Below, in pieces: positions 23,787 to 31,719 of a stretch of DNA of 39,259 nt. The stretch is from Rhodocyclaceae bacterium (GTDB lineage Bacteria; Pseudomonadota; Gammaproteobacteria; Burkholderiales; Rhodocyclaceae). Every line of letters starts with the position of its first letter. Position 1 is the first letter of the stretch. Both the position numbers and the translations under genes were made by a program. Under the pieces are notes generated by a model. That model saw only the letters and a list, made by a program, of their open reading frames with translations. It did not search any database and was not told where the DNA came from. Location of the stretch: NCBI GenBank assembly GCA_020445805.1, contig JAGRFX010000014.1:1-39259 (forward strand). The letters are read 5' to 3'.

Positions 23787-23954
23787 ATGCTTCACTATGC
23801 CATCGTGTTTTTTGTGATCGCCCTGATCGCCGCCCTCTTCGGATTCGGCGGGATCGCCGCCGGCGCGGCCGGTATCGCCAAGATCCTGTTCGTGGTCTTC
23901 CTGGTGATGGCGCTGGTCAGCTTCCTGGTCAACATGACCCGCGGCAAGGGATGA
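23787..23954 (+). CDS. DUF1328 (YtjA-like) small membrane protein
   Basis: 55 aa: two hydrophobic helices ([17 protein letters not shown] and [16 protein letters not shown]) joined by a short AAGAAGIAK turn, ending in NMTRGKG. This is the DUF1328/YtjA family, small inner-membrane proteins commonly found beside CsbD and entericidin-type genes. AAGGAG sits 7 nt before the start. It lies 58 nt after csbD and probably shares its transcript. Confidence 0.9.
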   Translation: MLHYAIVFFVIALIAALFGFGGIAAGAAGIAKILFVVFLVMALVSFLVNMTRGKG

Positions 23955-23990
23955 GAACCGACGCCTTCCACAGGCCTCCCGACGGGCACT

Positions 23991-24018
23991 TTGACCCGAT
24001 CGGGGGGCACTCTAGAAT
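23991..24018 (+). promoter_or_regulatory. Sigma-70 promoter of the NarL-type regulator
   Basis: TTGACC (23991-23996) and TAGAAT (24013-24018) are separated by 16 bp; each is a 5/6 match to consensus. Predicted start about 24025, some 22 nt before the start codon at 24047. Confidence 0.65.
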
Positions 24019-24046
24019 GGACCTCAGGAGCCTGTCGGAGCGGACC

Positions 24047-24682
24047 ATGCTGAAGATTGCCATTGTCGATGACCACCAGATTGTCCGTGCCGGATTCCGG
24101 GAAATGCTGGGCGAGGAAATCGGCTTCGAGATCGCCTTCGAGGCGGCGTCGGGCGAGGAGGCCCTGGACAAGCTGCGGAGCGAGCCCTGCGACGTGCTCC
24201 TGCTCGATCTCTCCCTGCCCGGCAAGAGCGGGGTGGATGTGCTGCGGGCTGTGCGCCAGCGCTACGAGCAGCTGAAGGTGCTGGTGCTGAGCGGCTTCCC
24301 CGAAGAGCGCTACGCCCTCTCGATGATCCGCAATGGCGCCGACGGCTATCTGTGCAAGGACTGCGAGCGCGACGACCTGATCAGCGCCGTTAACACGGTG
24401 AAGCAGGGGCGTCGCTACGTGTCGCAGCGCACGGCACAACTGCTGGCCGAGGAAATGCTGGGCGGTGGCAGCAGCTCGCCGCACGAAGCGCTGTCGGAAC
24501 GGGAGATGCAGGTCTTTCTGCGCCTCGCAAAGGGCGAGAGCGTGTCGGCCATCGCCGACATCCTGCACCTCAGTGTCAAGACCATCAGCACCTACCGCAG
24601 TCGCCTGCTCGAGAAGCTCGACGTGTCGAGCAACGCCGAGCTGGCAGCCTATGCGCTGCGCAACGGTCTGATCATGGAGTAA
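24047..24682 (+). CDS. NarL/FixJ-type response regulator
   Basis: 211 aa. Receiver domain 1-120 with IVDDH at 6-10, phosphoacceptor Asp54 (LLLDLSLPG) and Lys in YLCKD. A LuxR-type HTH spans about 148-205 (LSEREMQVFLRLAKGESVSAIA, LSVKTISTYRSRLLEKLDV). The start at 24047 has GGAG 5 nt upstream and lies just after a good sigma-70 promoter, which rules out the earlier in-frame Met at 24017. The CHASE3/HisKA_3 kinase encoded 1.5 kb away in the converging direction is of the class that pairs with NarL-type regulators, so the two are the likely two-component system. Confidence 0.93.
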   Translation: MLKIAIVDDHQIVRAGFREMLGEEIGFEIAFEAASGEEALDKLRSEPCDVLLLDLSLPGKSGVDVLRAVRQRYEQLKVLVLSGFPEERYALSMIRNGADGYLCKDCERDDLISAVNTVKQGRRYVSQRTAQLLAEEMLGGGSSSPHEALSEREMQVFLRLAKGESVSAIADILHLSVKTISTYRSRLLEKLDVSSNAELAAYALRNGLIME

Positions 24683-24694
24683 AAAGGGGGATGC

Positions 24695-25108
24695 GTGATT
24701 TCGAATAGAGACGACACTCCCATGTTGCGCATCATGCTGGTCGAGGACTCGGAGCTGCTGCGGGGCATGCTGATCGAGATGCTCGACGAGATCGAGGGGG
24801 TCGAGCTGGCCGGCGACGCCGACGGCGAATCCCTCGCCATCGAGCGGCTGGCACGCGATCCGGTGGATCTCGCGATTGTCGACCTGGAACTCAACGAGGG
24901 GTCGGGCTTCGGCGTGCTGGAGTGCCTGAAAAAGACACCGGAACGTTTCGGTCACCCGCGGGCGGTGGTCTTCTCCACCTACGCCCACCGCTCGGTCCGC
25001 CAGCGTTGCGAGGCCCTCGGCGCCGATGCCTTCTTCGACAAGTCGGAGGGCATGGACGAGCTGATCGACTACGTGGAGTCGGCGGCGCGCCAGCACGACG
25101 CCGGCTGA
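24695..25108 (+). CDS. Stand-alone receiver-domain response regulator
   Basis: 137 aa with only a receiver domain: LVEDSELLRG near 15-24, phosphoacceptor Asp63 (AIVDLELNEGSG), Thr/Ser in VVFSTYAH and Lys in FFDKSEG. There is no output domain, so it acts by protein contact or as a phosphate sink. The GTG start at 24695 follows AGGGGG and lies 12 nt after the previous stop; the ATG at 24722 has a poor SD. It is co-transcribed with the NarL-type regulator and probably competes for, or buffers, phosphoryl groups from the same kinase. Confidence 0.88.
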   Translation: MISNRDDTPMLRIMLVEDSELLRGMLIEMLDEIEGVELAGDADGESLAIERLARDPVDLAIVDLELNEGSGFGVLECLKKTPERFGHPRAVVFSTYAHRSVRQRCEALGADAFFDKSEGMDELIDYVESAARQHDAG

Positions 25109-25288
25109 GCGGCAAGGGCACGGGGCGTGAGCCTGCGTCGGCTTCACAGGCCGGGCGCGGGACGTGTGCGTTGACAGTTCCGGCACGATGGCGACCGCAG
25201 CAACGCCGCACAGGTCCGTGACGGTAGAGACGGTGTGCGGTCGGGCCGTGGCTGCCATGTGCGCGGGCGCGTGGGTCAGGTCGTCCGT

Positions 25289-25507
25289 CTAAAGCCCGGT
25301 GATCGCGTCGTCTTCCAATGCGTCCGGGTCGCTGCTGAATTCGCCCTGGCGTTCCAGTTCCCACATCCAGTCGCTCATGTGAATGGCACTCTCGCGGCCG
25401 AGCTCGGGGGACGCTCCGGTGTCCTGGCAGAGCGCGGATTCGATCCTCGTGGCGATGCGAGGCCCACCGAAATGCAAACCGTGTGATCGATCCATGGGGC
25501 GTGTCAC
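25289..25507 (-). CDS. Small hypothetical protein
   Basis: Up to 72 aa from GTG at 25507; ATG codons at 25495 and 25378 are alternatives. The last 29 residues (SDWMWELERQGEFSSDPDAL and onward) use GC-ending codons like the neighbouring genes and have a protein-like acidic composition; the first ~12 codons do not. No homologue recognised. It lies in the 493-nt gap between the lone receiver gene and the CHASE3 kinase gene. The rest of that gap holds nothing I can name, apart from a weak GCCTG/CAGGC repeat near 25130. Confidence 0.4.
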   Translation of the reverse strand: MTRPMDRSHGLHFGGPRIATRIESALCQDTGASPELGRESAIHMSDWMWELERQGEFSSDPDALEDDAITGL

Positions 25508-25601
25508 TCAGCGTGGTTCGGTCGCTGCGGGGCGCAGGGCCGACGCCAGAGATGGCGGCGGCATGGACTTTGGCAATGGCCCGACGGCGACCGGGACGTG
25601 A

Positions 25602-26996
25602 TCAGGTATTGAGGGGCACTTCCGCTACGATGCGGGCCCCGTTTCCAGGGCTCGATTCCACCGAAAACCGACCTGCGTAGGTCTGCACGCGATGCAGCAT
25701 CCCGGCCAGGCCGTGCCGGTCCGAGGCCAGACCCTGCGGATTGAAGCCGACGCCGTCGTCCGTGACCTCGAGGCGGGCCTGATCATTCGCGATCACGAGC
25801 GACAGGGTCACGTTCCGGGCGTTGGCATACTTCCGGATGTTGGTGAAGGCTTCCTGGGCGATCCGGAACAGGGTCAGCGAGCGTTCCTCGTCGAAGGCCG
25901 AGGCGTCGTCCGGCAGCACGATATCCACCGTGATCTCGTTGCCCATCGCAAAGTCTTCGGCGAGCGCGCGCAGGGCCTCGACCAGCCCGAGGTCCTTGAG
26001 CAGGGGAGGCCGCAGGTCGTCGATGATCCGCCGCTTCAGGGCAATGCCGCTGGTGAGGGTTTCCTGCAATCGATCGAGGCGGCTCTTCCAGGCCTCGCGC
26101 AGGTCGTCCGGCAGCTTGCGGCGGATCCATCCGGTATCGAGCTTGGCGGCCGTCAGCAGCGAGCCCAGTTCGTCGTGCAGCTCGCGCGCCAGGCGGGCCT
26201 GTTCGGCCTCGCGGGCGTTCGTCAGGTAGCGTGCCAGGCGGCGCAGTTCGGCCGTGCGCTGCCGGACCTGGCGATCGAGCCGGCTGTTCTCGGTGGCGAG
26301 CAGGTCGGTGAGGCGATTGCGGAGTTCTGCCTGCCGCTGCATGACCGCGAAGAGGGCCAGCAGCAGGAGCAGGGTGCCGCCGGCCAGGGCGATGCCGATG
26401 CCGCGCGTGAGTTTGAAGCGTTCCTTAGAGCCGATGATGCTCTGCGTGACGTCGGACAGCAGATTGGCCCGCAAGGCGCCAATCTGCTGCCTGGCTTCGT
26501 CCATCAGGATCTTGCCGGCCAGGTCATTGTCCTGTTCGCCTTCGAGCGTCCGTCGTGCAACCGCCTCGCCCATGACCTCCTGCTTCGCCCGGACCAGACC
26601 GAGCAGGGCTTCGAGCTCGTCCAGCATGGTTGGCTTGTCGGAGAAGTCGGCCCTGATGCGCTCGACCAGCGTGTCAATTTCGGGGATCGCCGCTTCGTAG
26701 GGTTCGAGGTAGACCGGTTCGCCCGTCAGCAGATAGCCGCGCACGCCGGTTTCGGAGTTCACGAGCAGGAGCTGGAGCTGGTCCATGTGGTCAACCTGGG
26801 CCGACTGGGTCAGCACTTCGTCGAGGGCTTCGAGGCCGAGGGAGGACTGCAGGTAGCTGGAGACCAGCAGCGTGAGGGCCAGGGCGCAGCCGCAGGCCAG
26901 GAGGACGTGCTGCCAGATGCGCGGGACGCCGCTGTCGTCCAGCGGCCGGAAACCCTCGGGCGCGTTCGTCTTGGCCTCGGTCGCGGTCGTCGGCAT
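25602..26996 (-). CDS. CHASE3 sensor histidine kinase (HisKA_3 type)
   Basis: 464 aa. TM1 lies near 27-49, a periplasmic helical CHASE3 domain near 50-195 (LLLVNSETGVRGYLLTG is its signature) and TM2 near 200-219. A coiled coil leads to a HisKA_3 dimerisation domain with H-box ARLARELHDELGSLLTAAK (His274). The ATPase domain follows with EAFTNIRKYANA, VTDDGVGF and GLAGMLHRV. This class phosphorylates NarL/FixJ regulators. The start at 26996 has GGAG 7 nt upstream; the two earlier Met codons are too close to, or before, that site. It converges on the NarL-type regulator pair and is divergent from the entericidin-like gene. Confidence 0.92.
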   Translation of the reverse strand: MPTTATEAKTNAPEGFRPLDDSGVPRIWQHVLLACGCALALTLLVSSYLQSSLGLEALDEVLTQSAQVDHMDQLQLLLVNSETGVRGYLLTGEPVYLEPYEAAIPEIDTLVERIRADFSDKPTMLDELEALLGLVRAKQEVMGEAVARRTLEGEQDNDLAGKILMDEARQQIGALRANLLSDVTQSIIGSKERFKLTRGIGIALAGGTLLLLLALFAVMQRQAELRNRLTDLLATENSRLDRQVRQRTAELRRLARYLTNAREAEQARLARELHDELGSLLTAAKLDTGWIRRKLPDDLREAWKSRLDRLQETLTSGIALKRRIIDDLRPPLLKDLGLVEALRALAEDFAMGNEITVDIVLPDDASAFDEERSLTLFRIAQEAFTNIRKYANARNVTLSLVIANDQARLEVTDDGVGFNPQGLASDRHGLAGMLHRVQTYAGRFSVESSPGNGARIVAEVPLNT

Positions 26997-27082
26997 AGGC
27001 ATTCTCCGGGCCGGGGTGTCCAGCCTGCAGGATTCATCTGACATGGCGTTCCGACTGTACCGACAGCGCCGGAGGCGTCACC

Positions 27083-27092
27083 TGCCTAGCAT
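27083..27092 (+). promoter_or_regulatory. Possible extended -10 of the entericidin-like gene
   Basis: TGCCTAGCAT combines an extended TG with TAGCAT about 55 nt before the start codon. A CTA at the front of the -10 resembles sigma-S promoters, which would suit a stress lipoprotein, but no -35 supports it. Confidence 0.3.
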
Positions 27093-27147
27093 GGTATCAG
27101 CCCTCGGCAGCGAAAGACGGGCCCCAGCCAACCAACGGAGAACGACC

Positions 27148-27288
27148 ATGAAAGCGACACTCGCCCTGATCATCGCCGCGGCCTTCACGCTCGGTGCCTG
27201 CAACACCGTCGAAGGCGTCGGCAAGGATATCGAGGCCGGCGGAGAAAAGGTTCAGGAGACGGCCAAGGACGTCAAGAAGGAGATGTAG
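27148..27288 (+). CDS. Entericidin A/B-family lipoprotein
   Basis: 46 aa. Signal peptide with lipobox LGAC (Cys18), then the entericidin pattern NTVEGVGKDIEAGGEKVQET and a lysine-rich end. Members are tiny envelope lipoproteins linked to stress and, in enterics, to programmed lysis. GGAG lies 8 nt before the ATG. It is divergent from the CHASE3 kinase gene and belongs with csbD and DUF1328 to a recurrent stress set; the kinase/regulator pair probably controls it. Confidence 0.88.
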   Translation: MKATLALIIAAAFTLGACNTVEGVGKDIEAGGEKVQETAKDVKKEM

Positions 27289-27365
27289 GGCGTATGTGCA
27301 GGGGCCTTGTTCTGGTCCGGCAAGCCTTTGGGCGCACGCCCAGGCCGGCCCCCGGCAGGCGGCAC

Positions 27366-28172
27366 TCACTGGCCGAAGGTGGCCTCGACCACTTCGGCCA
27401 GGGCGCCGGCCACCTCGGGGTCGTCGGTGAGGCTCTCGACGATGGCGCTGCGGCAGGCCGGCACGGGCGCCATGCCTGTCCCGATCAGGCGGGCCGCGTA
27501 GACCAGCAGGCGGGTCGACACGACCTCCTCGAGGTCCACGTCCTTCAGGCGACGCAGGCTGTTGGCGATCGACACCAGCTGGCGGGCCAGCATGGGCTCG
27601 CAGCCGGTTTCGCCGGCCAGGATCGACACCTCGCGCTCGGGTCGCGGGAACTCGAAGCGCAGGCTGACGAAGCGCTGGCGGGTCGAGGGCTTGAGGCCCT
27701 TGAGAAAGTTCTGGTAGCCCGGGTTGTAGCTCATCACCAGCATGAAGCGGTCGGGTGCTTCGATCAGCTCGCCGGTCCGCTCGATGGGGAGCAGGCGACG
27801 ATCGTCGGCCAGGGGGTGGATGACCACGGTCGTGTCGCGACGCGCTTCGACCACTTCGTCCAGGTAGCAGATGCCGCCTTCGCGTACGGCGCGGGTCAGC
27901 GGTCCGTCGTGCCAGACGGTGTTGCCATCGCCGATCAGGTGTCGCCCGACCAGGTCGGCCGCGGTGAGGTCGTCGTGACAGGCCATCGTGTACAGCGGCA
28001 GACCGAGTCGTGCCGCCATGTGGGCCACGAAGCGGGTCTTGCCGACGCCGGTGGGGCCCTTGATGAGCAGGGGCAGGCGATTGCGCCAGGCGTGTTCGAA
28101 GACGGCGACTTCGTCACCCTCTGCTTCGTAGTAGGGCACCGCCACCGCAGCCGACTCGTTCATTGCGTTCAT
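27366..28172 (-). CDS. norQ: Nitric oxide reductase activation ATPase NorQ
   Basis: 268 aa, the normal length for this MoxR-type AAA+ protein. Walker A GPTGVGKT at 39-46, Walker B GGICYLDEVVEAR at 99-111, sensor-1 VMSYNPGYQ, and arginine-bearing LKPSTRQRFV. The segment MACHDDLTAADLVGRHLI is typical of the CbbQ/NirQ/NorQ group. With NorD it activates NorCB. The start at 28172 has GGGAG 8 nt upstream; Met at 28163 is the only close rival. It is the third gene of a norE-norF-norQ operon. Confidence 0.95.
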   Translation of the reverse strand: MNAMNESAAVAVPYYEAEGDEVAVFEHAWRNRLPLLIKGPTGVGKTRFVAHMAARLGLPLYTMACHDDLTAADLVGRHLIGDGNTVWHDGPLTRAVREGGICYLDEVVEARRDTTVVIHPLADDRRLLPIERTGELIEAPDRFMLVMSYNPGYQNFLKGLKPSTRQRFVSLRFEFPRPEREVSILAGETGCEPMLARQLVSIANSLRRLKDVDLEEVVSTRLLVYAARLIGTGMAPVPACRSAIVESLTDDPEVAGALAEVVEATFGQ

Positions 28173-28185
28173 TCTTGACTCTCCC

Positions 28186-28446
28186 TCATGCGCCCGAGCG
28201 GGGCAGAAAGCACACTCCAATCACGACCAGCACCAGCGCCAGCCAGCCCAGCACGACCCAGGGCCAGGGCGCCCGGACGCCGCGCAGTCCCATGTAGTCG
28301 AGGATCACGAGCGAGCCCTTGGCGAGGGCGAGACCGAGCACCAGGAGCGTGACGTCGAACCCGCCGCGCCCCTCGCCCAGCCACCAGGCCACGCCGGTGG
28401 CCAGCAGCAGGAAGATCCAGATTTGGTCGATGCGTCGTGTCGTCAT
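28186..28446 (-). CDS. norF: NorF-like small membrane protein (oxidase subunit IV type)
   Basis: 86 aa with three hydrophobic helices (IWIFLLLATGVAWWLGE, VTLLVLGLALAKGSLVILDYM, WVVLGWLALVLVVIGVCFL). The AKGSLVILDYMGLR segment is the signature of prokaryotic cytochrome c oxidase subunit IV-like proteins, including NorF. It lies 3 nt after norE and 13 nt before norQ. NorF is thought to support NO reductase activity without being a catalytic subunit. The symbol rests on position and topology more than on sequence identity. Confidence 0.75.
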   Translation of the reverse strand: MTTRRIDQIWIFLLLATGVAWWLGEGRGGFDVTLLVLGLALAKGSLVILDYMGLRGVRAPWPWVVLGWLALVLVVIGVCFLPRSGA

Positions 28447-28449
28447 CGC

Positions 28450-29061
28450 TCAGTGCACCACGTAGATCAGCGGGAAGAGCACCAGCCAGACCAGGTCGAC
28501 CATGTGCCAGTAGGCGGCCCCGCTCTCGAGACCCGACATCGCGCCCGGCCGGTACCGTCCGCGACGGACGCCGTGCCACAGCACCCCCAGGACCACCATG
28601 CCGAGGATCACGTGCATGAAATGGAAGAAGGTCAGTGACAGATAGAACATGTAGAAATTGTTGGTGGACAGGCTGATGCCGGCGGCGAACTTGGCCGCGT
28701 ACTCGGACGCCTTGACCACCAGGAAGCCGGCGCCGCAGGCCAGGCCGCCCAGCAGCCAGCGAGCCGACTGGGTGGCGCGGCCACGCTCGACCGCCGCGAC
28801 GGCGCGCGCGACGCACCAGCTGCTGGTCACCAGCAGGAGGGTGTTGGCGGCGCCCGCATTGCGGTCGAGGGTCCGCTGCATGGCGTCGAACAGCGCCACG
28901 TCATGGGTCCGGGCGACCGCATAGGAAATGAAGAACACCGCAAACACGAGCAGCTCGGCCACGATGAAGATCCATACGGCGAGATCCCCCGGGGGCGAAC
29001 CGGGGCGATCGGTCGTGATGTCCCCCGAAGAAAGCGTGGCGGTGTCAGGGCTGGCGAGCAT
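28450..29061 (-). CDS. norE: NorE, cytochrome c oxidase subunit III-like protein
   Basis: 203 aa, five transmembrane helices, shorter than a true COX III (seven), as usual for NorE. Family segments: DLAVWIFIVAELLVFAVFFI, NTLLLVTSSWCVARAV, KASEYAAKFAAG, FYLSLTFFHFMHVILGM and AYWHMVDLVWLVLFPLIYV. It is an accessory protein of the NO reductase. The ATG at 29061 has no recognisable SD, and the predicted Fnr-type transcription start falls on the same base, so the message may be leaderless. First gene of norE-norF-norQ. Confidence 0.92.
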   Translation of the reverse strand: MLASPDTATLSSGDITTDRPGSPPGDLAVWIFIVAELLVFAVFFISYAVARTHDVALFDAMQRTLDRNAGAANTLLLVTSSWCVARAVAAVERGRATQSARWLLGGLACGAGFLVVKASEYAAKFAAGISLSTNNFYMFYLSLTFFHFMHVILGMVVLGVLWHGVRRGRYRPGAMSGLESGAAYWHMVDLVWLVLFPLIYVVH

Positions 29062-29067
29062 GGCGCA

Positions 29068-29110
29068 AGCCTAGCTGCCCGGGGCTGTGGCCCTCCTTGA
29101 TGCGGGGCAA
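29068..29110 (-). promoter_or_regulatory. Fnr/Dnr-type class II promoter of norEFQ
   Basis: Box at 29097-29110 (plus strand TTGAT-GCGG-GGCAA; in gene direction TTGCC-N4-ATCAA) and -10 TAGGCT (complement of 29068-29073). The start would fall at about 29061-29062, the A of the norE ATG, with the box centre near -42. This nearly duplicates the promoter of the norD operon. Confidence 0.6.
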
Positions 29111-29296
29111 GAAAGGACAGACCCGGGGGCCGCGCCACGCCCTGCCACATGCCGCCGATGGACCGCGGACGAACCACCATTGTTAAGCATTGCGGCACGA
29201 CACGAAGTGAATCGATTCTGCATTGCACCATGCGTCCGCCAACACTAACTTCGCGCCCCGGTTTTCATGAACTCGCAATGTTTGAAAGGGACATCA

Positions 29297-30886
29297 ATGA
29301 AGTCAGTGTGTTTCGAGGGTGCGCGCCAGCGCGTTGCCCTGTGGGCGGCCTGCAGCTTCGCCGCGGTGCTGATGGCTGCGTGCGGTGGCGGCGGCGGCGG
29401 TGGCGACACCGCGAGTGAGGGCGGTGGCAACCTGCCCGGCACGATCACCGGGATCGTCGTCGATGCCGGGAGCCATACGGCCCTGGCCGGTGCCTCGGTT
29501 CGGGCCGGCGATGCGGTGACCACGACCGCCTCCGACGGGTCGTTCTCCCTGGCCGGCACGGGGGTCGGAGAGCGGGTGGTGGTCACGGCCTCGGCCAATG
29601 GCTATGCGATCAACTTCGAGGGGGTCGCCGTCGAGGCGGGCACCGCCTCGAGCATCGACATGGTGCTGGTGCCCCTGGGGCTGTCCGCCACGGTGTCCGC
29701 CGCCAGCGGCGGCACTTTCGACATTCCCGGCTCGCCGGCGCGCCTGACGATCCCGGCGAACGCCCTGGTGCGAAACGACGGAACCGCCTTTACAGGCACG
29801 GCCGAGCTTCAGATGGCGGCCATCGCGCCGGCCACCAACCTGGACTCGATGCCGGGTGCGTTGCTGGCACGGAACGGTGGCGGCGAAGGCCCCATCGAGA
29901 GCTTCGGGGCTCTGTCCGTTCGCGTCGTCGACAGCGCGGGCGAGGCGCTCGGCCTGGCCGGAGGGCGCATCGCGACCGTTCGCATCCCGGTGTCGTCGCG
30001 CACGACCGGCAGCGCCATCCCGACCAGCGTGCCGCTGTTCTACTTCGATGACGCCAGTGGCCTGTGGGTGCAGGAGGGCAGCGCCGCCCTCGACCCGACC
30101 GGCAGCTTTTTCGAAGGCACGGTGAGCCGCCTGGTGGCGTGGAATGCCGACCAGACCCTCGAGACCATCACCTACACCGGTTGCGCCGTCGATGGCAACG
30201 GACGTCGCCTGGCCGGCGCCAGGGTCCAGAGCGAGGGGATCGACTACTCGGGCCGAAGCACGGTGCAGACCAACGGCAGCGGGGTCTTCGTGGTACCGAT
30301 GAAGCGCAACGGTCGCGCCACCATCGCGGCGGAAACGGGCGCGATGGTGTCGAACACGGTGTCGGCAGGGCCGTCGGCCGTGAGCATCGACGGATCGTCC
30401 AATTGCCTGGTCCTGACGGCCTCCGCCGATTCGCTGACCATCCGCCTGACCTGGGGCGAGCGCCCCTCGGATGTGGACAGCCATGTGTATTTCGCCAACG
30501 GGAGCCACGTCTATTACGTCAACCAGGGATCGCTGACCAGCGATCCCTACGCCGCCCTGGACGTGGACGACACATCCAGTTTCGGTCCCGAGGTGATCAC
30601 GCTGCGGCGCATGATGGTGGGCACCCATCGCTACGCAGTTCACAATTACAGCGGCACCTCGAATCCGGGTCTGACCGCTTCGCCGGTTCGGGTCGAACTC
30701 AACTGGAATGGCACGACGCGGGTCTTCACGCCCCCGGCCGGCGAAACGGCCAGTACCGACTGGTGGGCGGTCTTCGATTTCACGGTAGCGGCCAACTGTT
30801 CTGTGACGGTGACCCCCCTCGGTACCTGGAGCAGTGGCAGCCCGGCGCCGGGATCTTCCGGCGGCACCACCTACTGCTCGCCCTGA
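29297..30886 (+). CDS. Large surface lipoprotein with carboxypeptidase-regulatory-like and YfaP-type domains
   Basis: 529 aa. Signal peptide and lipobox LMAAC followed by a glycine run. Residues about 50-125 form a carboxypeptidase-regulatory-like/beta-sandwich repeat (GIVVDAGSHTALAGASVRAG, DGSFSLAG). Residues about 130-270 resemble a ZU5-like or similar beta domain, and a second CarbR-like unit spans about 290-350. The C-terminal part (LTWGERPSDVDSHVYF, LDVDDTSSFGPEVITL, YAVHNYSG) is the YfaP/DUF2135-type fold. SD AAAGGG is 6 nt before the start at 29297. Probably outer-membrane anchored and exposed; ligand unknown. In the 235-nt upstream gap only the norE promoter is identifiable. Confidence 0.75.
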   Translation: MKSVCFEGARQRVALWAACSFAAVLMAACGGGGGGGDTASEGGGNLPGTITGIVVDAGSHTALAGASVRAGDAVTTTASDGSFSLAGTGVGERVVVTASANGYAINFEGVAVEAGTASSIDMVLVPLGLSATVSAASGGTFDIPGSPARLTIPANALVRNDGTAFTGTAELQMAAIAPATNLDSMPGALLARNGGGEGPIESFGALSVRVVDSAGEALGLAGGRIATVRIPVSSRTTGSAIPTSVPLFYFDDASGLWVQEGSAALDPTGSFFEGTVSRLVAWNADQTLETITYTGCAVDGNGRRLAGARVQSEGIDYSGRSTVQTNGSGVFVVPMKRNGRATIAAETGAMVSNTVSAGPSAVSIDGSSNCLVLTASADSLTIRLTWGERPSDVDSHVYFANGSHVYYVNQGSLTSDPYAALDVDDTSSFGPEVITLRRMMVGTHRYAVHNYSGTSNPGLTASPVRVELNWNGTTRVFTPPAGETASTDWWAVFDFTVAANCSVTVTPLGTWSSGSPAPGSSGGTTYCSP

Positions 30887-30896
30887 GGCGGGCGGC

Positions 30897-30920
30897 GGGT
30901 CGAGGCCATCGCCTCGACCC
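30897..30920 (+). terminator. Perfect 10-bp hairpin after the lipoprotein gene
   Basis: GGGTCGAGGC-CATC-GCCTCGACCC starts 11 nt after the stop codon. No U-tract follows. It sits between two genes in the same direction and would shield the lipoprotein message end. Confidence 0.45.
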
Positions 30921-30955
30921 GTGGAGACGCGTCCTGCAAACAGCCGGAGAGCCAC

Positions 30956-31717
30956 ATGGCCGAGCAGCAGTGGAATGCCGAGATCTATCGCCGCGACGGC
31001 GCCTTCGTGGCCAGGCTGGGGGCGTCGCTGGTCGATCTGCTGGCGGTCGTTCCGGACGAGCGGATACTGGACCTCGGCTGCGGCGATGGCACGCTGACCG
31101 CCACCCTCCGTGACCGTGGCGCCCGGGTGCTGGGCCTCGATGCCAGCGAGGCCATGGTCGCAGCCGCCCGCGGGCGGGGCCTGGAGGCCGTGTGCTGTCC
31201 GGCCGACTCGATGGATTTCGACGCGACCTTTGACGCCGTGTTCAGCAATGCGGCCTTGCACTGGATGCGCGACCCGGATGCCGTGGCGGCCCGCGTCTTT
31301 CAGGCCCTTCGCCCCGGCGGTCGATTCGTCGCGGAGTTCGGGGGCGAGGGCAACGTGGCATCGGTCCGTGGGGCCCTGGCAGACGCCTATGCGCGGCGCC
31401 CGGAACTGGGGCCCTATCCGGACCCCTGGTACTTTCCGTCCATGACCGGATACCGGGCCGTCCTCGAACGGGCCGGCTTCGCACTCCATTCGATCGAGCG
31501 GATCGAGCGCCCGACCCCGCTGCCCTCCGGTGTTGGCGACTGGCTACGCTTGTTCGCAGACCACGCCCTCCGGGAACTGCCGGTCCACATGGCCGGCGGC
31601 ATCATCGCCGAGGTCGAAGAAGCGCTCGCGCCCCGCCTGCGCGGTGCGGATGGCATATGGACGATGGATTACGTGCGCCTGAGACTGGTCGCGACGCGCC
31701 CCGAAGCGCGTTCGTAA
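30956..31717 (+). CDS. Class I SAM-dependent methyltransferase
   Basis: 253 aa. SAM-binding motif I ILDLGCGDGTLT near 37-48, motif II VLGLDAS near 57-63, motif III FDAVFSNAALHWMRDP near 88-103, and post-motif LRPGGRFVAEF. The pattern FSNAALHWM is shared with the trans-aconitate methyltransferase/Tam-like and ubiquinone-type small-molecule enzymes. The C-terminal ~110 residues give no further clue. It lies 69 nt after the lipoprotein gene with a hairpin between, and its stop is 2 nt before a perfect Fnr box. The substrate is unknown. Confidence 0.88.
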   Translation: MAEQQWNAEIYRRDGAFVARLGASLVDLLAVVPDERILDLGCGDGTLTATLRDRGARVLGLDASEAMVAAARGRGLEAVCCPADSMDFDATFDAVFSNAALHWMRDPDAVAARVFQALRPGGRFVAEFGGEGNVASVRGALADAYARRPELGPYPDPWYFPSMTGYRAVLERAGFALHSIERIERPTPLPSGVGDWLRLFADHALRELPVHMAGGIIAEVEEALAPRLRGADGIWTMDYVRLRLVATRPEARS

Positions 31718-31719
31718 AA

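Noticed and set aside
25692..27041. 449-aa plus-strand ORF
   Set aside because: Antisense shadow of the CHASE3 histidine kinase, which has complete kinase motifs.
29380..29410. GGC/GGT microsatellite-like repeat at the lipoprotein N-terminus
   Set aside because: It simply encodes the glycine linker after the lipobox, common in surface lipoproteins; the units are irregular.
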